From Nageia nagi (lineage: Eukaryota; Pinophyta): a DNA stretch of 64,000 nucleotides. Under the pieces are notes generated by a model. It saw only the letters and a list, made by a program, of their open reading frames with translations. It made no database searches and was not told the DNA's origin. Position numbers and translations under genes: made by a program. Position 1 is the stretch's first letter. Every line of letters begins with the position of its first letter. Positions 57,981-64,000 of the stretch are shown here, piece by piece. Location of the stretch: NCBI GenBank assembly GCA_050084985.1, contig JBITNC010000001.1:82460001-82524000 (forward strand). Direction: 5' to 3'.

Positions 57981-60860
57981 TTAAGCTTTCAAGAGGGGAT
58001 TGGTGAACAAATCAATAGAGTTCAAGGTGGATGGAAAATATGCTAGGTGTATGATGCCATTAAGAACCTTCTCCCTAATAAAATGGGCATGGATTTCTAC
58101 ATATTTTATTCTCTGATGGAACATAAGATTCTTAGTCAAAAGAATAACTGATTGATTATCTGAAGAAATCAAAGCTGAGCCACCTTGCTCGTACCTAATT
58201 TTTTTCAGAAGATGCCTTAGCCAAATGGCTTTCTAGATTGCAATAGACATGGCATGATATTCAGCTTTGGTTGTGGAAAGAGAAATAATAGGTTTCTTCT
58301 TGGAAGCCTAATAGATAGCACCTAAACTAATGCTAAACACATACGTAGAGGTTGATTTCCTATCATCTCTATCTCCCCCATAATTAGAATTTAAGAATCC
58401 AAAGAGAACAAATGAAGGCAACTTAGAATACTTGAGAGTAAGATCCTTAGTCCTTGCAACATACTTCAAGATTTACTTAACAACATTGAGATGCTCAACA
58501 TATGGTTTTTGCATGAATCGAGTCATCAGATTCACTACAAAGGTAATATATGGCCTAGATATAGTCAAATATAAAATACTACCAATTAATTACCTATAAG
58601 CTATAGCATCAACTAATTGTGAGTTGGAGCTCAGAGAAATAGTGATTTTAGGAGATACTGGGATCGTTGCATATCTACACTCTTCCATTACAAACTTTTG
58701 TAAGATGTCTGATATATACTTAGATTGATTGAGATAAGTACAATCCTTGTATTGATACACTTGCATTCCAAGATAGTAAGGCAAAAGACCAAGATCAATC
58801 ATATCAAACGTTGCCTTAAGTTTTGATATGCACTCTTGAATGATTTCATCATTATTCCTAGTAATCAAAAGATCATCCACATAAAGGAGAATCAAGACCA
58901 TATCTTTCCCTTGATTGAGTACATATAGATTGGAGTCAAAAAAACACTTGGAGAAACCAATGTCTACAAAGTACTTTGAAATCTTTCTATACCAAGCTCA
59001 AGATGCTTGCTTAAGTCCATACAATGACTTCTTTACTTTGCACATAAAGGACTCTTTGCCTTTCATAATAAACCCTTATAGTTGATTCATGAAGATTTGC
59101 ACATCTAAGTCACCATTGAGAAATGCACTCTTGATGTCAAGTTGAAAAACTTTCCATCCTTGAGCTGCAAAGCAAGGATAATCCTAATAGTAGGCATCTT
59201 TACCATGGGAGCAAAGGTTTCCTCATAATCTACATCATATTTTTGAGCAAAACACCTTGTCTTATATTTTTCAATATCTTCAACTGAATTGAATTTGACC
59301 TTGTAGATTGAATTTGACCTTGTAGATCCACTTATTTTCAATCACATTTTTTTCATTGGGATAAGGAACCAAGTCCCAATTTTTACTTTTCATAAGTGCC
59401 TCATACTCCACTTTCATGGCTTCCATCCAACACTCGTGCTTTGAAGCTTCTTTGAAGGATGAGGGCTCATGCTTATTGTCAATCTTGGAAAATAAGGATT
59501 TATTCAAGGTCATGCTCCTTGTTACCCTTTATGTTAGAGAATTTTATTTTTGAGGTGATTTATCTACATCAATATCTAACTAGCAAGGTGTAACTGAAGA
59601 GTCCTCTAGATCATCAACATCCTCATTAGAAGTAGATTTATCAGGAAGTTCATTGAACTTTACATCCCTTGAAATGAACACTACTTTATCGAATGGAGAG
59701 TCATAAAGATGCATTTTTCAACTTTATTGTCCAACTTTTTCCTTTTCTCAGAAATAATTTAGGATAATGCTTCACAACCAAACACCCTAAGGTGAGAAAT
59801 GTTAGGTTTTCTTCTTGACCATGCCTCAAAAGGAGTTTTACTTTGAATGGTTTTTGTGGGAAACTTATTCAAGGTGTAAATAGTAGTGCTGATAGATTCA
59901 CCCCACAAGAAACTAGGAATATTACTCAACATGCATCTAGCCATCTCCATAATTATTTTATTTTTCCTTTCAGTAACATTGTTCTATTGAGGAGTGTATG
60001 GAATTGTAAACTACCTCTTAATTCCATAATTAGCATAATAGTCATTGAACTCATTGCTGTTATATTCTTCTCCATTATCTGCTCTCAACATCTTGATTTT
60101 AAGGTTAGTTTGATTCTCGATAAAGGCATTAAAAAATTTAAAACTCTCAAAAGTTTGATCCTTATGCTCAAATACATACCCAAAGTTCATCCTATTAAAG
60201 TCATTAATGAAGATCAAGATGTAAGATGCTCCTCCAAGTGACTTAGTCTGAAATGGATCCATTAAATCTAAATGCACAAGTTGAAGAGGTTGAGATGCTC
60301 TTGTTGACTTATCTTTTTCAAACTTTTATCTTTGCATCTTACCCAGAATGCACTTTTTGCATAGACCAACTGAAGAAGAAATTAATGGCAAACCTTCCAC
60401 AAGTTCTTGGTTCTTTTATGATTTGAATACTCTTGTGGTTAAGGTGCCCTAAATGATGATGCCAAAGATTACCTTTAGAACATACACTAGAGGCAAAACA
60501 CATCTTTAATGGAACTTAATCCATAATGTAGAAGTTATCTTTCGTAGATCCTTTAACCAATGCGGTAAGTCCTTTCTTAATGCACCAAGATTCAAAGTTG
60601 AACTCAAAAGAGTATCCTTTTCTAGCAACTTGGATTATAGAGAGAAGGTTCATCTTTAACTTAGGAACATAGAGAACATTATCAAGAACCATGCTGTGAA
60701 TCAGTACACTCCTAATTTCTTAGACTTTAAGGGTAGAGTTATCGCCTATCACAACTACATCTTTTCTATACTTGTGAAAGTTCTTAAATTTTCTTTTTTC
60801 AAAGCATAGGTGATTAGTGCAACCAGAACCAACAATCCATTTAGATGAAAAAGAGAGAGA
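57981..60860 (-). pseudogene. Element 3 pol (protease, integrase, reverse transcriptase, RNase H), broken
   Basis: The protease near 60810-60850 reads KWIVGSGCTNHL, so the catalytic Asp of DSG has become Gly. The integrase core is at 60011-60277 (SYILIFINDFNRMNFGYVFE, MLRADNGEEYNSNE), and its C-terminal side at 59759-59950 (MARCMLSNIPSFLWGESIST). Reverse transcriptase starts at 59280-59513 (NWDLVPYPNEKNVIENKWIY). It has an intact LLYVDDLLIT box (58590-58901). RNase H is at 57981-58172 (SSDNQSVILLTKN, HAHFIREKV). A 19-bp tandem duplication at about 59287-59325 and a short deletion near 59250 shift the frame. It is inactive. Confidence 0.88.
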
Positions 60861-60909
60861 CATGGAGTAGAGTGCCGTAGCAAAACTAGTATGAATATTC
60901 TTTTTTCTT

Positions 60910-61853
60910 CTAAAGTTATTTACAATTCCATTGCCTTTGTTATTTTCTTCCCTTTTATTTTTGTAGCAATCAAATTCTTTATGACCTTGAATGCCATAAT
61001 AGTTACAATTACCATCAAATGTTTCCTTAAGATAAGGATTGATTGCTTTGTATTTTTTATCTTTTCACTTGAAATGGTTATTATTGCCATTGTTCTTGTC
61101 GCTATGGTTATTAATTCTAATGTTTTTGCTACTGTTGTAGCCATTGCTTCTTTTTTTAAACATTTTGGAGGAAAAAGGATAAATTTTTTTTTGGTGGTTA
61201 AACTTCTTTTTGAAAAAAACTTTGATTGCTCCAAGAGCAATGTTATTATCTTTAGGAGAAGAAATTAACACCTTATTATCAAGGGTTTCCTTATGCTTCA
61301 ATAGATGCCTAGAAAGGTTCTCAATGGAGAAGACTTTTTCTTCATCATCAAATCTTATTTTCATAATTGTCACAAAGTTTCCAAACTTTGAAGAAAGGTT
61401 TTGAAGAATGATGAATACTATGAACTCATCCTTGATCCAATTGCATCCATAAGCAACAAGTTAGGTCCTTAGGTTAATAATTTTATTCAAGTAGATAGCC
61501 ATATTTTCATCTTCTCCTTGATGAGATTGAAGTAATTTTTAGAGAATGGTAAAACTTCTTGAAAAGTTTGAACCAAGGTAGATTTACTTAAGCTTATCCC
61601 AAGCTTCCTTTATTGAGGTTAAAGAGGAAATCATCAAGAGCACATCATCTGAAACTGTACGATAAATTATGGAGGTTGCTAACTCATTCTTTATGTTGTA
61701 AGCCTCTAGTGCCTTCTCATCTATAGGAGGTACAAGGTTTTCATTTACTATTTGCCAAAGCTTTCTTACCTGCAACTCAACTGTTATCTATAGTTTTCAA
61801 ATCTCAAAGTTGGAATCATCAAGAATGTGTTTGGGTAAAAAGGATTCTCCCAT
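60910..61853 (-). pseudogene. Element 3 gag, broken
   Basis: The probable start ATG at 61853 is followed by GESFLPKHILDDSNFEI and then stops. The UBN2-type region continues at 61584-61775 (VRKLWQIVNENLVPPIDEKA, KEAWDKLK) and 61065-61373 (FDDEEKVFSIENLSRHLLKH). The zinc knuckle near 60975-61015 reads CNYYGIQGHKEFDC. The first Cys is kept and the second is changed to Tyr, the opposite of element 1. Frameshifts separate these blocks. Confidence 0.82.
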
Positions 61854-61899
61854 TTGCTATGCAAGAATGTGAATAAATAATAAGCATGTGGTTTAATAA

Positions 61900-64000
61900 A
61901 TAACATTAAATGTTAAGTTTAACCAATTAAATAATTCATGCTGCATTTAACACTAAAGACATGTTTGATTTGATTCACAAGTGTAAATTTTTTACAACTC
62001 AAATAATAACCCATGTACCTAAGTACATTTCTCATATCAAGAACTATAGATGTAGAATGACATTGTTGAGGTTTGTTTTCTTATCTAAAATTAGGTCTTC
62101 ACCTAGATGCCCACACAAGAGGAGCCCAAGTACTACCAATCCTCAACCAGTTCACTTTGGTTAGTTTTATACTCTCACAAGGGGAAGTACCTACTATTTT
62201 CTAAGGTTGTAATGTTTATTATATTGACCAAATTATTAATCTTGATTAGGTTTCAAGTTGTTCTCCTAGGTTATCAACATAGTCCCTGAATGGATGTATG
62301 GATATGTGGTATCACTACACACATACCTATCCACCTATTGGAGTTAAATCCAGATAAATAGAAGACTTAGGGGCAATTGAGAAGTACAAACTTTTCACCA
62401 TTTTCATTATCGAACTTAAAAGCTCCAATTCACTTGTCCTCACCTCATGGCTCCATAAACAAGTCATGTTGCAAAATGTACATGCGAATGTGTTCATTTT
62501 AGGGGGATGCTCATATCAATATTTGCATTTTTGTTTGCATAAGAAAATAAAGCAAAATATGAAACATGAAGTAAAAGAGCATAAGTAAAAAATCATCCAT
62601 TTGCAATTTGATACCTAAGAGTCCAATGGGTTTTGTTTACTAACCCCTAAAGAACATCTTTACAAAGATCCATAATTTGCACAAGTTAACTTTACAAGAA
62701 GAAATGGTTAATACTTAAGCATTCATTAATTCTATAATTTGCATAAGTTAACTTTGCATAAAGCATGCATAAAAATTAAGTTATAAAAAACATGCATCAT
62801 TAACTTTTAAGTACTAAACAGGCATCATTTAAGCATAAGCCTACATTATTTGACTTTAAAAAAATTACGTATCTAACTTAAAATTTAAGTCCTTAAACCA
62901 AAAATTAAGTTCTAAGCATGCTTCATTAACTTAAAACATTTAAGTAATAAGGATGCATTTATTAACTTAATAAATAAGTATTAAGTATGCATTTAACTTA
63001 AAAAATTACTAAGCATAAGCATGCATCTTAAAGTAAAAAACTTAGTATGCAAACTAGATAAAAATTTAAGTAGGAAAATTATACAAATTCCCCCTTTTTT
63101 TTTACTTAAAGATTTATCCCTAAAGGTAGCATACTAAATAATTTATCCTTAAAAGTATTTTGCATGCCAAAAAAATATACTCAAAAATATTTTTAAATGA
63201 GGGCATTTAATAGCAATGATTCATTTTTGACCATCTTTTTACTATAGAGTGATAATGAGAAAGCTTTAAAAAAATTGGAGTATAAGTGTTGCTAAAAGCA
63301 TTTAAGAAAAATAAGTTGCTTGCAAGTAAGCAAAAAAAATTAAATGCCTACCAAAGAAGAGAGTATACATTGCTTTTGCAGGTGCATTTAATGGTGATAA
63401 AATTGGTTGCAAGAAATAAAAAAAATCAAATGCACAAAAAGGGCCTCCAACTTAGAAAGAGGGTAACACAAAAAAAATGCAGAGAGAAAGTAGAAAGGGG
63501 GCCACAAAGGAGAGGAGGTTAGGTAGAGCATGGGCAAAGTGTTGCAAAAGAGAGTAGGCTGAGAGCAACACAAGTGAAGGACCATGTAGAAGAGGAGGTC
63601 AAGTGAAGTGCAGGCAGAGTGCTGTAAAGGAGAGGAGGTCAAGAGCAATGCGGGTGAAGGGTCATGCAAAAGAGGAGGTTGAGAGTAGAGTGGGTGAAGG
63701 GTTGCCAACAGCGAGGGGTTTTCAAATAGGAGCTATGTAGGGAGGTTGTAGAGCATCCATAGAGAGCAAGACATAATGGAGTGGCCTTAGTACATGCTTG
63801 GAGAATAGATTCACAACCAACTAGAGTCCCAAAAAAAATTCATGCAGCCCTTTTTCTCAAGGCTTATGCAACACTGTTGCCTTCTTTTGGTTTGTGGCTG
63901 CTAAAGTGAAATGTATATTAATATTTTTTATATATAAAAGTTTATTTATAGCCACCTTATATTTTTTTTGCTATGTTTAGAACTTTTCTAAATACATTAC
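61900..64000 (-). other. Element 3 leader (partial)
   Basis: Aligns with the element 1 leader (for example CCAGTTCACCTTGG / CCAGTTCACTTTGG blocks and TTTTGTTTACTAACCCCTAA). It contains the 40-bp array at 63511-63710. No frame was recognised. Confidence 0.65.
63511..63710. repeat. Regular 40-bp tandem repeat, 5 copies, purine-rich
   Basis: Units begin at 63511, 63551, 63591, 63631 and 63671 with AGAGGAGGT or AGAGTAGGC, exactly 40 bp apart. Each continues with a GAGAGCAAC-like and then a GTGAAGGGT-like block. All of it is strongly purine-rich on the plus strand. It lies within the Copia element 3 leader. Confidence 0.85.

Larger units (their letters stand above)
56687..64000 (-). mobile_element. 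Copia LTR retrotransposon, element 3 (5' LTR outside window)
   Basis: The 3' LTR is at 56687-57184, followed on the plus strand by purine tract, RNase H, reverse transcriptase, integrase, protease, gag and leader, all read on the minus strand. It aligns with element 1 throughout. By comparison with element 1 (8.4 kb), the missing 5' LTR should begin roughly 0.5-1 kb beyond the window end. A candidate left target duplication is GCATG (56682-56686), untestable here. Confidence 0.9.

Overview
This is plant nuclear DNA, most likely from a large-genome gymnosperm. That placement is an inference. It rests on AT-rich, repeat-dominated intergenic sequence, decayed LTR and non-LTR retrotransposons, and one intron-rich plant-type housekeeping gene. 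There are no operons, ribosome binding sites or other prokaryotic features.

The only gene I can rebuild completely is on the minus strand (44679 down to 37846). It encodes the large subunit of general transcription factor TFIIA (TFIIA-L) in 11 exons, 375 residues, with GT-AG introns throughout and an uninterrupted frame. It has the N-terminal helical domain, a basic patch, an acidic linker and the C-terminal beta-barrel domain. Its linker carries a perfect match to the Taspase1 cleavage consensus. Roughly 36-45.8 kb around it shows no recognisable transposon.

Layout: 1-3.5 kb, unassigned sequence with a duplicated ~290-bp segment, an AT-rich tandem repeat and two possible exons. 3.5-9.5 kb, three head-to-tail minus-strand copies of an RTE-like LINE. 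9.7-11.1 kb, two degenerate tandem arrays (~190 bp and 60 bp periods). 11.1-14.0 kb, unidentified, partly coding-like sequence. 14031-22452, a complete but dead Ty1/Copia element (element 1, minus) with 5-bp target duplication. 22.5-25.8 kb, low-complexity sequence with short arrays. 25.8-35.35 kb, a fourth RTE-like LINE split by a second Copia element (element 2, 26901-34786). 35.35-37.8 kb, AT-rich sequence. 37.8-44.7 kb, TFIIA-L. 45.87-46.05 kb, a near-perfect 175-bp hairpin. 46352-49062, a 5'-truncated plant LINE with target duplication and poly(A). 50.1-55.9 kb, remains of a possible CACTA transposon containing a 463-bp MITE with TAA duplications. 56.0-56.37 kb, a telomere-like tract. 56687 to the window end, a third Copia element (element 3, minus) whose 5' LTR lies outside the window.

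The three Copia elements belong to one family: they share LTR sequence, an initiator-Met-tRNA-type primer binding site where visible, a purine tract, and a very long leader before gag. Each is inactivated by different lesions. Element 2 seems to have lost gag. I found no confident cellular system other than TFIIA-L. The most unusual signals are the Taspase-like site, the LTR hairpin with a paired substitution, the nested insertions and several regular tandem arrays.
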